Positions 17,874-29,460 are shown, numbered from the stretch's first letter. The stretch is DNA of 64,000 nucleotides from Rhodobacterales bacterium LSUCC0031 (GCA_015689735.1 WVSP01000001.1:670001-734000), one strand, 5' to 3'. Numbers and translations: made by a program. The notes: generated by a model from the letters alone, not told the origin.

Positions 17874-18292
17874 CCGCCGAAATCCAACATATCTGGCCGA
17901 TCCGCGTCTATTACGAGGATACCGACCTCGCGGGGATCGTCTATTATGCCAATTATCTGCGGTTTATCGAGCGTGCGCGCTCGGAACTGGTGCGTGAGGC
18001 AGGCGTCGATCAGGTTGCGATGAAGGCCCAAGGGCTGGTCTTTGCCGTGCGCCGGGTCGTGGCGGATTACCTCGCGCCCGCCCGTTATGACGACCAGATC
18101 GAGGTGCGCACTCGCCTCGCTGATGTGAAGGGTGCAAGCTTTGCGATGCCGCAACAGGTCTGGCGCGGCGAGACGCTGTTGTTCCGCGCTGATGTCACCA
18201 TTGCTGTGCTGAATGCCGAGGGCCGCGCCGCGCGCCTTCCGGCGGAACTCCGCGCAAGGCTGACTGCGTTCACGGCAGATGTCAGCCGCTAA
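17870..18292 (+). CDS. ybgC: Tol-Pal associated acyl-CoA thioesterase YbgC
   Basis: 140-residue hot-dog-fold thioesterase of the 4-hydroxybenzoyl-CoA type. The signature VYYEDTDLAGIVYYANYLRF contains the catalytic Asp19, followed by IERARSELVREAG. It is the usual first gene of tol-pal clusters, and its link to Tol function is mostly positional. The ATG overlaps the upstream unknown gene. A GGCGC-GCAAA-GCGCC hairpin lies in the 109-base gap before tolQ. Confidence 0.92.
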   Translation: MTAEIQHIWPIRVYYEDTDLAGIVYYANYLRFIERARSELVREAGVDQVAMKAQGLVFAVRRVVADYLAPARYDDQIEVRTRLADVKGASFAMPQQVWRGETLLFRADVTIAVLNAEGRAARLPAELRARLTAFTADVSR

Positions 18293-18401
18293 CAGAGAAG
18301 TGTTCGCAATCCCCCTTACAAGCTGATATCATCCCGAAGTAATGAGGCGCGCAAAGCGCCCGTGATGATTTGAGGCCGGGGCAGAGGACACTTTACAGGC
18401 T

Positions 18402-19094
18402 ATGGAAACCGAAACGCTCGCTGCTGCGTCACACGCAGATTACACCCTTATTGCGCTTTTCTTCCGGGCATCGATCACCGTTCAGCTGGTGATGATCGGC
18501 CTGATCCTCGCCTCGGTCTGGGTCTGGGCTGTGACATTTACCAAGGTCACGATGTTTCGCAAGTCGCGCGCCGATGCCACAGCCTTTGACGCCGCTTTTT
18601 GGTCGGGCGAGCCCTTGGACGAGCTTTATGATCGCATCGCCGATGCACCGCAAAGCGCCCATGAGCGGGTCTTTGTCGCGGGTATGACCGAATGGCGCCG
18701 GTCTCTGCGCGATGACGGAGCGCTGATACCTGGTGTCCAGCAACGGGTCGATCGTTCGATGGACGTCGCGATCGCGCGCGAAAGCGAGAGTTGGACCCAT
18801 GGTCTTGGGTTTCTGGCAACGACCGGGTCGGCGGCGCCTTTTGTGGGCTTGTTCGGCACGGTCTGGGGGATCATGCGGTCCTTTCAGGAAATCGCGATTT
18901 CCGGCAACACGTCGCTGGCCACCGTCGCCCCCGGCATCGCCGAAGCGCTTTTGGCCACGGGCCTTGGCCTTTTGGCGGCCATTCCGGCGGTGATCTTGTA
19001 TAACATGTTCAGCAAGGATGCTGATCGCCTCGTTGGTGGGCTTGAGGGCTTTGCCGATGAGTTTTCGACCCTCCTGTCGCGGCAACTTGACTGA
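18402..19094 (+). CDS. tolQ: Tol-Pal system proton channel subunit TolQ
   Basis: 230-residue inner-membrane protein of the MotA/TolQ/ExbB family with three spans: about residues 25-45, then the pair in ATTGSAAPFVGLFGTVWGIM and SLATVAPGIAEALLATGLGL. It forms the proton-motive stator with TolR that energises TolA during envelope constriction. It overlaps tolR by one base (TGATG). Confidence 0.95.
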   Translation: METETLAAASHADYTLIALFFRASITVQLVMIGLILASVWVWAVTFTKVTMFRKSRADATAFDAAFWSGEPLDELYDRIADAPQSAHERVFVAGMTEWRRSLRDDGALIPGVQQRVDRSMDVAIARESESWTHGLGFLATTGSAAPFVGLFGTVWGIMRSFQEIAISGNTSLATVAPGIAEALLATGLGLLAAIPAVILYNMFSKDADRLVGGLEGFADEFSTLLSRQLD

Positions 19095-19567
19095 TGGGTG
19101 TTTCGGTTTCCACCAATAGCGGCTCGCGCCGCCGGGGCAGGGGGCGGCGCGCTAGCCTACGCCCGATGTCCGAGATCAACGTCACGCCATTTGTTGACGT
19201 CATCTTGTGCCTTTTGATCATCTTCATGGTGGCCGCCCCCCTGATGACGGTGGGCGTGCCGATCGACTTGCCCGACACCGCCGCCGAGGCCCTGCCATCG
19301 GAGGAGGAAGAGCCGCTGACCGTCACCCTTGCCCCGGATGGCACGGTGATGATCCAGACCACCCCCGTCGCGCTGGACGAGATGATCACGCGGCTGCAAG
19401 CCATCGCCGCCGAGCGTGCCTCGAGCCGCATTTTCCTGCGCGCCGATGGTGCGATCCCCTACGAGGATGTGATGCGGGTGATGGGTGCGCTCAATGCCGG
19501 CGGTTTCCGCGAGATCGGGCTTGTGACCGATTCAGGCGGCCCGCGGCTTGACGGTGGCGGACAGTAA
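19094..19567 (+). CDS. tolR: Tol-Pal system subunit TolR
   Basis: 157 residues: a short basic cytoplasmic N-terminus (SGSRRRGRGRRASLRP), then the ExbD/TolR signature MSEINVTPFVDVILCLLIIF with the proton-carrying Asp in the membrane span, and a periplasmic domain. Partner of TolQ. Coupled to tolQ by a TGATG junction, with tolA starting 11 bases after its stop. Confidence 0.94.
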   Translation: MGVSVSTNSGSRRRGRGRRASLRPMSEINVTPFVDVILCLLIIFMVAAPLMTVGVPIDLPDTAAEALPSEEEEPLTVTLAPDGTVMIQTTPVALDEMITRLQAIAAERASSRIFLRADGAIPYEDVMRVMGALNAGGFREIGLVTDSGGPRLDGGGQ

Positions 19568-19577
19568 GGGGGAGGGG

Positions 19578-20663
19578 ATGCGCCGATCCCTTTATGCCTC
19601 GACCGCGATCCATGCCGCGATCCTGCTTTGGGTCGCGCTGGGCGACGGGCTGTTCAAGGACAGTCCCGACCCGGTGTTCGAGGTGACCGGCGTCACGATC
19701 TTATCAACCGCGGAATTCGAAGCCTTGAGCAATGCGCCAACCCCTATTGCGCTTGCAGTGACCCCGCCGCCGCCGCGCCCCGCCCCGGAACCCGAACCGC
19801 AACCCGAAGCTGAGCCTGACCCTGCGCCCGCGCCGGAACCCGAACCACAGCCCGAGCCCACGCCCCCCGGCGAGGTGACCGATACGCTTGCCCCGCCGGC
19901 ACCCCTGTCCGGCACCCCCGATCTGCCCGAGGATGGCCGCCCGACGCCGCGCGCCGCTGACCGGATCGCGCCCTTGCCCGCCCCCGCCCCTGAACCCGAT
20001 GTCGAGACCGCCCCAGAGGCGGTCGCGCAGGCAACGGCCCCCGCCCCCGCGGCAACGCCCGTCGAAGAACAGCCCGAGACCGCGCCCGAGGAAGCCACGA
20101 CCGAGATCGTGACTGAGGCGGAAACGCCATCGGGTGGACCGCTTGGCCCCACAGCCTCGATCCGACCGCCGACACGGCCCGAACGGCCCCGCCCGGTCGA
20201 GGCCGCCGCTGCACCAACACCGGCACTCGCACCTGCGCCTGCACCCGAACCACAGCCGGCCCCCCCGGCTGATCCGCTGGCCGCGGCCATTGCATCGGCT
20301 GTCGCCGAAGCCGTGCAGACCCCCACCGCACCATCAGGCCCGCCGCTGAGTGCCGGTGCGCGCGAAGGGTTCCGAGTGGCTGTCTCGACCTGTTGGAATG
20401 TCGGCTCTCTTAGCAACGAGGCGCAGCGCACCACGGTGGTGGTGGGCTTTGACATGTCGCCCGATGCGCGGCCCGTCGATGGAACGCTGCGGCTGATCTC
20501 GTATGATGGCGGATCGCAAGCGGCGGCTCAGCAAGCCTATGAGGCCGCGCGCCGCGCGATCCTGCGCTGCGGGGCCAGCGGCTATAACCTGCCCGCCGAA
20601 AGCTATGATGACTGGCGGCAGGTGGAACTTGTCTTCAATCCCGAAGGGATGCGACTGAGATGA
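19578..20663 (+). CDS. tolA: TolA-like energy transducer with proline-rich linker
   Basis: 361 residues: one N-terminal membrane span (STAIHAAILLWVALGDGLF), a long periplasmic linker, and a C-terminal domain (~270-361) with GFRVAVSTCWNVG and VVVGFDMSPDARPVDG typical of alphaproteobacterial TolA domain III. The linker (~60-265) is dominated by Pro, Ala and Glu (PEPEPQPEAEP type) instead of the long alpha-helical KA-rich domain of E. coli TolA. ATG 19578 is preceded by AAGGGGGAGGGG. Its role is to connect TolQR to Pal/TolB across the periplasm. Confidence 0.85.
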   Translation: MRRSLYASTAIHAAILLWVALGDGLFKDSPDPVFEVTGVTILSTAEFEALSNAPTPIALAVTPPPPRPAPEPEPQPEAEPDPAPAPEPEPQPEPTPPGEVTDTLAPPAPLSGTPDLPEDGRPTPRAADRIAPLPAPAPEPDVETAPEAVAQATAPAPAATPVEEQPETAPEEATTEIVTEAETPSGGPLGPTASIRPPTRPERPRPVEAAAAPTPALAPAPAPEPQPAPPADPLAAAIASAVAEAVQTPTAPSGPPLSAGAREGFRVAVSTCWNVGSLSNEAQRTTVVVGFDMSPDARPVDGTLRLISYDGGSQAAAQQAYEAARRAILRCGASGYNLPAESYDDWRQVELVFNPEGMRLR

Positions 20664-20727
20664 TTTTTTCGCGCACCCCTGTTAACCTATCTTGGCGGAG
20701 CCATTCCGCGCGGCCAGAGGTGTATCC

Positions 20728-22080
20728 ATGTTGCTGACCCGTCGTTCCTTGATCCGTTCCGCCTCGGGCTTCGCGGCGGCAGCGACTTTGCCAGTGCTGG
20801 CGCCCGGTCTGGTGCGCGCGCAAGGCCGCCCCCTGCGGCTTGAGATCACCGAAGGTGTGATCGAACCCTTGCCCTTTGCCATTCCCAGCTTCATCGCGCG
20901 CAATGGCGCCGCCGCCGATGCTGCCGCCGATGTCACCCGCGTGATCGCTGCCGATCTGCGCGGCACGGGCCTGTTTCGCCAGATCCCCGACAGCGCGCAT
21001 ATCTCGCGCGTGACCAGCTTCGACGCGCCGATCGTTTACCCCGATTGGCAGGCGATCAATGCCCAAGCCTTGATCGTGGGCGAGGTCGAGCAGCAGGGTA
21101 GCCGTTTGATCGTGCGTTTCCGCCTGTTTGACGTCTTTAGCCAACAGCCTTTGGGCGATGGCCTGCAATTCGTGGGCAACCGCGATGGGTGGCGCCGCAT
21201 GGCCCATAATGTCGCCGATCAGGTCTATGAGCGGATCACCGGCGAGGCGGGGTATTTCGACACCCGCGTGGTCTTTGTGCATGAGGAAGGGCCGAAGAAT
21301 GCCCGGCTTAAGCGGTTGGCATTGATGGATTACGACGGCGCGAATGTGCAATTCCTGACCGATAGCAGAAGCCTAGTTCTCGCGCCGCGCTTCAGCCCCA
21401 CCGGCGACCGCATCATCTATACCAGCTATGAAAGCGGTCAGCCGCGCGTTTACCTGATGGATGTGGCGAGCGTTACCCGCCGACCACTCGAGGCCGTCTC
21501 GGCAGGCAACATGACCTTTTCGCCGCGTTTCACCGCCGATGGCGGCAGCGTTGTCTTCTCGATGGAACAGGGCGGCAATACCGATATCTACCGTGTACCG
21601 GTGGGCGGTGGCGCGCGCAGCCAGTTGACCAATGCCCCCTCGATCGAAACTGCGCCCTCGTTTTCGCCTGACGGACGGCAGATGGTGTTTGAGAGCGACC
21701 GCACGGGCGGCCAACAGATCTATGTCATGCCCGCAGGCGGCGGTGAGGCGCAGCGGATCAGCCGGGGCAGCGGGCGCTACGGCACCCCTGTCTGGTCACC
21801 GCGCGGCGATTACATCGCCTTTACCAAGCAAGAGCGCGGGCGCTTCCATATCGGGGTAATGCGTACAAACGGCACGGAAGAGCGGCTGTTGACGGCCTCG
21901 TTCCTTGATGAAGGGCCGACATGGGCGCCCAATGGCCGTGTCTTGATGTTTACTCGCGAAACCGCCGGGGCCGATGGTGCGCCTGCGGTCTATTCCGTCG
22001 ATATCTCAGGGCGCAATCTGCAACGTGTCGCGACCCCCGGCATGGCGTCCGACCCGTCATGGTCGCCGCGCCTACCCTGA
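20728..22080 (+). CDS. tolB: Tol-Pal system beta-propeller protein TolB
   Basis: 450 residues with an N-terminal alpha/beta domain and a six-bladed propeller built of repeats such as [20 protein letters not shown] and [18 protein letters not shown]. Periplasmic partner of Pal and TolA. The signal region [14 protein letters not shown], then [13 protein letters not shown] and RAQG, has a twin-arginine pair in a near Tat consensus, so export may be Tat- rather than Sec-dependent. AGAGGTG precedes ATG 20728. An upstream in-frame TTG (20692) would bury the signal and is rejected. Confidence 0.94.
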   Translation: MLLTRRSLIRSASGFAAAATLPVLAPGLVRAQGRPLRLEITEGVIEPLPFAIPSFIARNGAAADAAADVTRVIAADLRGTGLFRQIPDSAHISRVTSFDAPIVYPDWQAINAQALIVGEVEQQGSRLIVRFRLFDVFSQQPLGDGLQFVGNRDGWRRMAHNVADQVYERITGEAGYFDTRVVFVHEEGPKNARLKRLALMDYDGANVQFLTDSRSLVLAPRFSPTGDRIIYTSYESGQPRVYLMDVASVTRRPLEAVSAGNMTFSPRFTADGGSVVFSMEQGGNTDIYRVPVGGGARSQLTNAPSIETAPSFSPDGRQMVFESDRTGGQQIYVMPAGGGEAQRISRGSGRYGTPVWSPRGDYIAFTKQERGRFHIGVMRTNGTEERLLTASFLDEGPTWAPNGRVLMFTRETAGADGAPAVYSVDISGRNLQRVATPGMASDPSWSPRLP

Positions 22081-22150
22081 CCACAAGCCACGCATGGACG
22101 CGGCCCATTCGCCCATGCTATATTGAGAAAAACAAAAAGGACCGAGCATC

Positions 22151-22663
22151 ATGACCATTTCATTCCGCGCAACCGCGTTGATCCTGACTGCCGCTATGGC
22201 CCTGTCTGCCTGTGCGCAAGGCGGGCTGCGCGGTGGCGATGACGCCGTCAACCTCAACAGCGCGCAGGGCGCGTTCGGCTCCGTCTCGGACCCGCGCAGC
22301 ATTGCCTACTTCAACCAGATTGTGGGTGACCGCGTGCTGTTTGCCGTCGATCAATCCAGCCTCGATGGCGCCTCGATGTCGGTTCTTGACGGTCAGGCCG
22401 AATGGTTGATGAGCAATCCAGAATTCACCGCCCTTGTCGAAGGTCACGCCGACGAACAAGGCACGCGCGAATACAACCTTGCTCTCGGCGCGCGCCGGGC
22501 TGCGGCCGTGCGTGACTATCTCGTGTCGCGCGGCGTCGCGGCCAATCGGATCAACACCATCAGCTTTGGCAAAGAGCGCCCGATCGAGATTTGCTCCGAT
22601 GAAAGCTGCTACAGCCAGAACCGTCGCGCGGTCACAGTGCTGAGCGCGGGTGCCGGGGTCTGA
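22151..22663 (+). CDS. pal: Peptidoglycan-associated lipoprotein Pal
   Basis: 170-residue outer-membrane lipoprotein: a signal peptide with lipobox LSAC (Cys21), a short linker, and an OmpA-type peptidoglycan-binding domain including VEGHADEQGTREYNLALGAR, AVRDYLVSRGV and RINTISFGKERP. Anchors the outer membrane to the cell wall and docks TolB. It lies 70 bases after tolB. Confidence 0.96.
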   Translation: MTISFRATALILTAAMALSACAQGGLRGGDDAVNLNSAQGAFGSVSDPRSIAYFNQIVGDRVLFAVDQSSLDGASMSVLDGQAEWLMSNPEFTALVEGHADEQGTREYNLALGARRAAAVRDYLVSRGVAANRINTISFGKERPIEICSDESCYSQNRRAVTVLSAGAGV

Positions 22664-22667
22664 ACCG

Positions 22668-23498
22668 ATGCGCCGCGCCCTGATCCTTGCGCTGTTCGTC
22701 GGCCTTTGCCCGCCCATAGCGATGGCACAGGACCGCACCCAGTCGCTTGCCGATATCCGGCAAGAGCTGTCGGTGCTCTTCGTCGAGATGCAGCGCTTGC
22801 GGGGTGAGTTGAACACCACAGGCGGCGCGATGGGCGCGGGTGGCGGCGGCACAGTGCTCGCGCGTATCGATGCCATCGAGGCCGAGTTGCGCCGCCTGAC
22901 CGATCAGACCGAACAGTTGCAGATCAGGGTGGAACGTGTTGTCGCCGATGGCACCAACCGCATCGGCGATCTGGAGTTTCGGCTTTGTGAATTGACACCC
23001 GATTGCCGGATCGGCGATCTGGCCGTGACACCGCCCTTGGGCGGGGCGCTGGATGGGGTCACAAGCGCTGGCGCCCAGCCCGCCACCCCGGTGGTGCCAA
23101 GCGGCGCCAATCTGGCCGTGGCCGAGCAAAGCGATTTCGACCGCGCGCGCGCGGCTTATGAGAACGCTGATTATGCGCAAGCAGCCCAGCTTTTCGAAGT
23201 GTTCACGCAGACCTATCCCGGAGGCCCCCTCTCGTCCGAGGCGCATTTCTTGCGTGGCCAATCCGAGGCCCAGCAAAGCGCTTGGAGCCGCGCAGCGCGT
23301 GCTTATCTCGACAGTTTCACAGCTGATCCTTTGGGTGTGCGGGCCGGTGATGCGCTGCTCAATCTTGGCCAAGCCTTGGGAGAGTTGGGTCAGCTCGACG
23401 AGGCATGCCTGACCTTGGGCGAGGTTGGTGCGCGGTTTCCGGCAAGCCCTGCCGCGTCCGAGGCCTTGGCCGTGCAAAACAGGCTGAACTGCACGTGA
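22668..23498 (+). CDS. cpoB: Tol-Pal system protein CpoB (YbgF)
   Basis: 276-residue periplasmic protein with signal peptide (MRRALILALFVGLCPPIAMA). An N-terminal coiled-coil region (LADIRQELSVLFVEMQRLRG, then IDAIEAELRRLTDQTEQLQ) is followed by TPR repeats (~160-275, for example ADYAQAAQLFEVFTQTYPGG). CpoB coordinates peptidoglycan synthesis with Tol-driven constriction. It starts 5 bases after pal and its stop overlaps tilS in a GTGA junction. Confidence 0.9.
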   Translation: MRRALILALFVGLCPPIAMAQDRTQSLADIRQELSVLFVEMQRLRGELNTTGGAMGAGGGGTVLARIDAIEAELRRLTDQTEQLQIRVERVVADGTNRIGDLEFRLCELTPDCRIGDLAVTPPLGGALDGVTSAGAQPATPVVPSGANLAVAEQSDFDRARAAYENADYAQAAQLFEVFTQTYPGGPLSSEAHFLRGQSEAQQSAWSRAARAYLDSFTADPLGVRAGDALLNLGQALGELGQLDEACLTLGEVGARFPASPAASEALAVQNRLNCT

Positions 23499-24772
23499 CA
23501 GCCGACGGGCTGGATGCGCGTTTCGCCGCGAGAATGGGCGCGTTGCTTGGCCCCGATTTTCCACCCGCCATCGGCCTCGCCGTCTCGGGCGGGGGCGATA
23601 GCATGGCGATGCTGGCTTTGGCCCATGGCTGGGCAAGGGTCATGGGCGTTGGCTTGCGCGTCGTGACGATTGATCACGGCTTGCGCGCTGCTGCCGCAGA
23701 CGAGGCAGCGATGGTCGCAGCGGAATGTGCAGCCTTGGGGCATCCGCATAGGATCTTGCACTGGCATTGGGACGGGCAAGGCAATCTGCAAGATGCCGCG
23801 CGGCAGGCGCGCCGCGACCTGATCGGCGCGTGGCGGGGTGATCTTTCACATGTGCTGTTTGCCCATACGGCTGACGATCAGGCCGAAACGGTCTTGCTGC
23901 GGTTGATGCGCGGCTCCGGGGTCGAGGGATTGGCCGGTATGGCACCTGCGCGCGCGGTGCATGATGCAACAGGTTCATGGTGGATATTGCGCCCCCTTTT
24001 GGCCGAGCGGCGCGCAGATCTGCGCAATTACGCGGAGACGCTGAAGCTGCCTTTTGTCGATGATCCGTCGAATGACGATCCGCGCTATGATCGGGTGCGC
24101 ATGCGCCAAGCGATCGCGACCTTGGGGCTTTCAGTCGATGGCTTGGCCCAGACCGGCGAGCGCATGGCGCGTGCAGCCATTGCCTGTCGCGCCCGTTCGG
24201 CCGATATCGCGCGCGTGATCGTCACCGAGGAAAGGCTGGGCGATCTTTACACAGGCGATCTGTTGATCGACCGCGACGGGCTGGCCCGCACCGAGCGTGA
24301 CACGCAGATGCGGATCATCGCAGCAGGGCTGCAATGGGTGTCCTCTGACCGATACAGGCCGCGCGCCCATGCGTTGGAGGGGTTGCTTGACCGGCTGTTG
24401 GCCGGGGGCAGTGGCACCTTGCAAGGGGTGAATGCCATGACAAGCACTGCGGCGATCCGCCTCTCCCGTGAGCATGCAGCCTTGCGCCATGCGGCCCAGC
24501 CGGTACAAGCAAGGCAGCGATGGGACGGGCGGTGGCGCGTGGCTGATGCCCCTGAGCCGGGGCTGATCATCCGATCGCTTGGCCCAGATGGATGGGCGCA
24601 ACGCCCTGATCGAGATAAGATTTTCCCACCTGCACGGGCTGCGTATGCTTGGCCTGCTTTGTTTCGGGGTGATCAGCTTGTCGCTTGCCCCCTGCTGGGC
24701 GTTGGGGCAACCAGTGAGATTGTGTTTCATCCGCTGCGCGGCCATTTCGCCCAATTCTTGGAATCGCATTGA
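23495..24772 (+). CDS. tilS: tRNA(Ile)-lysidine synthetase
   Basis: Converts C34 of the CAU-anticodon tRNA-Ile to lysidine using ATP. 425 residues with the PP-loop motif SGGGDS at 31-36, then TIDHGLRAAAADEAAMV, HTADDQAETVLLRLMRG and the loop PFVDDPSNDDPRYDRVRMR. The GTG start overlaps the cpoB stop. A longer frame would lie inside cpoB. No clear C-terminal TilS domain boundary was assigned. Confidence 0.93.
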   Translation: MTADGLDARFAARMGALLGPDFPPAIGLAVSGGGDSMAMLALAHGWARVMGVGLRVVTIDHGLRAAAADEAAMVAAECAALGHPHRILHWHWDGQGNLQDAARQARRDLIGAWRGDLSHVLFAHTADDQAETVLLRLMRGSGVEGLAGMAPARAVHDATGSWWILRPLLAERRADLRNYAETLKLPFVDDPSNDDPRYDRVRMRQAIATLGLSVDGLAQTGERMARAAIACRARSADIARVIVTEERLGDLYTGDLLIDRDGLARTERDTQMRIIAAGLQWVSSDRYRPRAHALEGLLDRLLAGGSGTLQGVNAMTSTAAIRLSREHAALRHAAQPVQARQRWDGRWRVADAPEPGLIIRSLGPDGWAQRPDRDKIFPPARAAYAWPALFRGDQLVACPLLGVGATSEIVFHPLRGHFAQFLESH

Positions 24773-24849
24773 ACTCGCGCGCGGCATCCTTATCTTCAAG
24801 AGGATAGATCGACCGCATCCTTTGGGTCGGCATGTGAGGAGATATCCCC

Positions 24850-26766
<1,917 letters not shown>

Positions 26767-26786
26767 TGGCATGAACCGTTTCTTGG

Positions 26787-26815
26787 AAAGGCCCCATTGG
26801 GGGCCTTTTCGTTTT
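26787..26815 (+). terminator. Intrinsic terminator of ftsH
   Basis: AAAGGCCCC-ATT-G-GGGGCCTTT followed by TCGTTTT, about 20 bases after the ftsH stop. It closes the ruv-tol-ftsH run. Confidence 0.85.
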
Positions 26816-26892
26816 GGTGTTGCGAGGTTCCGACTTGCACTGGTTGCGGCGCTGGGATGACATCGTCAGGTATCCGTCAGGAGTTTCCCGCA

Positions 26893-27501
26893 ATGCCCGC
26901 GCTTTTGCCGACCGATTTCACTGCGACTGTCATCTGGCTGGGGGTCAATCCCGACCGCGATGCCGCCTTGGAGACCCAAGCCCTGACCGAGATGGTGCTG
27001 AGTTTCGCGGGCCATGCCGGTGAAAGCCGCGCGGGGTTGGTACGCCGCTCAGACAGCCGGGTACTGTCGCAGTACAAGCGCGGCACCCCGATCCGGAATA
27101 CGCGGCAAGTGGCGATCCTGTCGGCCGAAGAGCTTGACGCCATCGCCGCCGAGATGGGGATCGCGTCGCTTGACCCCGCCTTGGTCGGGGCCTCGATGGT
27201 CATTCGCGGCCTTCCCGATTTCAGCCATGTGCCGCCCTCATCGCGCTTGCAAGACCAGGCAAGCGGCGCGACGCTGACCATCGACATGGAAAACAGGCCC
27301 TGCATGCTCCCTGCCAAACCGATCGAAGCGCGACATCCGGGCAAAGGGGCCGCGTTCAAGCGGGCGGCGGTGAACCGTCGTGGCGTAACCGCTTGGGTCG
27401 AGCGCGAGGGGGTAATCACCTTGGGCGCGACGCTGCGCCTGCATATCCCCGATCAGCCTGTTTGGCCGCATCTTGCAAAGGCACGTCAGGGCCGCGCTTG
27501 A
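26893..27501 (+). CDS. MOSC domain protein
   Basis: 202 residues with the MOSC (molybdenum cofactor sulfurase C-terminal) pattern: VIWLGVNPDRDAALETQ at the N-terminus, VIRGLPDFSHVPPSSRL, the conserved cysteine in MENRPCMLP, and RRGVTAWVEREGVI near the end. MOSC domains bind or transfer sulfur or molybdenum cofactor; the partner here is unknown. AGGAG lies about 10 bases before ATG 26893. Frames starting earlier would run through the ftsH terminator. An 18-base palindrome begins 8 bases after its stop. Confidence 0.8.
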   Translation: MPALLPTDFTATVIWLGVNPDRDAALETQALTEMVLSFAGHAGESRAGLVRRSDSRVLSQYKRGTPIRNTRQVAILSAEELDAIAAEMGIASLDPALVGASMVIRGLPDFSHVPPSSRLQDQASGATLTIDMENRPCMLPAKPIEARHPGKGAAFKRAAVNRRGVTAWVEREGVITLGATLRLHIPDQPVWPHLAKARQGRA

Positions 27502-27508
27502 GAGCGCA

Positions 27509-27526
27509 TGTTTCCCATGGGAAACA
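27509..27526. promoter_or_regulatory. 18-base perfect palindrome before fhs
   Basis: TGTTTCCCATGGGAAACA is identical to its reverse complement. It lies between the MOSC gene stop and fhs, 117 bases before the fhs start, a good position for an operator. The outer TGTTTC/GAAACA halves are those of ParB parS sites, but the centre is CCATGG (6 bases) instead of ACGT (4 bases). Confidence 0.5.
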
Positions 27527-27642
27527 CCGCGTGACGAATGAGCAAGGCAATGTGTCGGAAACGATCCTTCCACATGCGACGCCACCCGCTATAGGCGAGG
27601 GGGAGAAAACACGCCCGCATGTGGGAAGGGAGCCCGCCTGAC

Positions 27643-29319
27643 ATGGCCTTCAAGACAGATATCGAAATCGCACGCGAAGCGAAGAAAAAGCCGATCCAAG
27701 CCATCGGTGATAAGCTCGGCATCCCGAGCGAGGCGCTGTTGCCCTACGGCCATGACAAGGCCAAGATCGGGCAAGACTTCATCACCTCGCTCGCCGATCG
27801 GCCCAATGGCAAGCTGATCTTGGTCACCGCGATAAACCCCACGCCCGCGGGCGAGGGCAAGACCACCACCACCGTGGGTCTTGGCGATGGCCTGAACCGC
27901 ATCGGCAAAAAGGCCGCGATCTGCATCCGCGAGGCCAGCCTTGGCCCGAATTTCGGCATGAAGGGTGGGGCGGCCGGCGGCGGCTATGCTCAGGTCGTGC
28001 CGATGGAGGAGATGAATCTTCATTTCACCGGCGATTTTCATGCAATCACGGCGGCGCATAACCTGCTGTCAGCGATGATCGACAACCATATCTACTGGGG
28101 CAACGCGTTGGGCATCGACGAGCGCCGGGTGGTCTGGCGCCGCGTGATGGACATGAACGACCGCGCGCTGCGCGATATCGTGGTGTCCTTGGGCGGTGTC
28201 TCGAACGGGTTTCCGCGCCAGACGGGGTTTGACATCACCGTCGCCTCCGAAGTCATGGCGATCCTGTGCCTTGCCAGCGATCTGGCCGATCTCGAGCGGC
28301 GCCTGGGCGACATGATCGTGGCCTATCGCCGCGACAAATCACCCGTCTATTGCCGCGATATCAAGGCCGATGGCGCGATGACGGTGCTGTTAAAAGATGC
28401 GATGCAGCCCAACCTCGTGCAGACGCTCGAAAACAACCCCGCCTTTGTGCATGGTGGGCCGTTTGCCAATATCGCGCATGGCTGCAACAGCGTGATCGCC
28501 ACCAAGACCGCACTGAAGCTTGCCGATTTCGTGGTCACCGAGGCCGGTTTCGGAGCCGATCTGGGTGCCGAGAAGTTCATGAACATCAAGTGCCGCAAGG
28601 CCGGGCTTGCGCCTGATGCTGTGGTGATCGTGGCGACCGTGCGCGCGATGAAGATGAATGGTGGCGTCGCCAAGGCCGATCTGGGCGCCGAGAACGTGGA
28701 GGCCGTCAAGGCGGGCTGCGCCAACCTGGGTCGCCATATCGCAAATGTCAAAGGTTTCGGCGTTCCTGTCGTTGTCGGCATCAATCATTTCGCGGGCGAT
28801 ACCGAGGCCGAGATTGCCGCCGTTAAGGAATACGTCGCGGCCCAAGGCTCCGAGGCGATCTTGTGCAAGCATTGGGCGCATGGCAGCGCGGGGATCGAGG
28901 ATCTGGCACGCCGTGTGGCGGAACTGGCCGAAGGGGGTAGCGCGGATTTCCACACGCTCTATCCCGACGAGATGTCGCTGATGACCAAGATCGAGACCAT
29001 CGCGACCAAGATCTATCGTGCAGGCAGCGTGACCGCCGATGCAAGCGTGCGCGCGCAGCTGAAAGCCTGGGAGGATGCGGGCTATGGCAACCTGCCTGTC
29101 TGCATGGCCAAGACCCAGTATTCCTTCTCGACCGATCCGAACCTGCGTGGCGCGCCCGAGGGGCATACCATCCCCGTGCGCGAGGTGCGGCTCTCGGCAG
29201 GGGCCGGGTTCGTCGTGGCGATCTGCGGCGAAATCATGACCATGCCGGGCCTGCCCAAGGTGCCGGCGTCCGAGACGATCCGGCTCAACGAGGCGGGCTT
29301 GATCGAAGGGCTGTTCTAA
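27643..29319 (+). CDS. fhs: Formate-tetrahydrofolate ligase
   Basis: Makes 10-formyl-tetrahydrofolate from formate, ATP and THF. 558 residues with the ATP-binding segment [19 protein letters not shown] (~67-85), [20 protein letters not shown] and the family block [24 protein letters not shown] lies about 11 bases before ATG 27643. An earlier ATG at 27619 is in frame but less likely. folD follows on the same strand, so the two likely act in one C1-folate route. Confidence 0.96.
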   Translation: MAFKTDIEIAREAKKKPIQAIGDKLGIPSEALLPYGHDKAKIGQDFITSLADRPNGKLILVTAINPTPAGEGKTTTTVGLGDGLNRIGKKAAICIREASLGPNFGMKGGAAGGGYAQVVPMEEMNLHFTGDFHAITAAHNLLSAMIDNHIYWGNALGIDERRVVWRRVMDMNDRALRDIVVSLGGVSNGFPRQTGFDITVASEVMAILCLASDLADLERRLGDMIVAYRRDKSPVYCRDIKADGAMTVLLKDAMQPNLVQTLENNPAFVHGGPFANIAHGCNSVIATKTALKLADFVVTEAGFGADLGAEKFMNIKCRKAGLAPDAVVIVATVRAMKMNGGVAKADLGAENVEAVKAGCANLGRHIANVKGFGVPVVVGINHFAGDTEAEIAAVKEYVAAQGSEAILCKHWAHGSAGIEDLARRVAELAEGGSADFHTLYPDEMSLMTKIETIATKIYRAGSVTADASVRAQLKAWEDAGYGNLPVCMAKTQYSFSTDPNLRGAPEGHTIPVREVRLSAGAGFVVAICGEIMTMPGLPKVPASETIRLNEAGLIEGLF

Positions 29320-29328
29320 GCGAAGGGG

Positions 29329-29365
29329 GCGCGGCGGCGGGGGCATCGAGCCCCCGCCGCCGCGC
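29329..29365 (+). terminator. Very stable hairpin after fhs
   Basis: A 16-base-pair GC stem (GCGCGGCGGCGGGGGC against its perfect complement) with loop ATCGA begins 10 bases after the fhs stop. No T-run follows. It may end most transcripts, protect the fhs mRNA 3' end, or lower expression of the following folD. Confidence 0.6.
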
Positions 29366-29460
29366 GTGCCGCCCTTGGCGGCCCGGGCGCCCCGACCCAT
29401 GGCTGGAGCGGGTCGGTACATGGCGGCATGCGTATTTTTGGAAAGATGAAGGATCAAGGC

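Noticed and set aside
27509-27526. Canonical parS site
   Set aside because: The half-sites match but are separated by six bases instead of four, and no parA/parB genes are present. Kept only as an unexplained palindrome.
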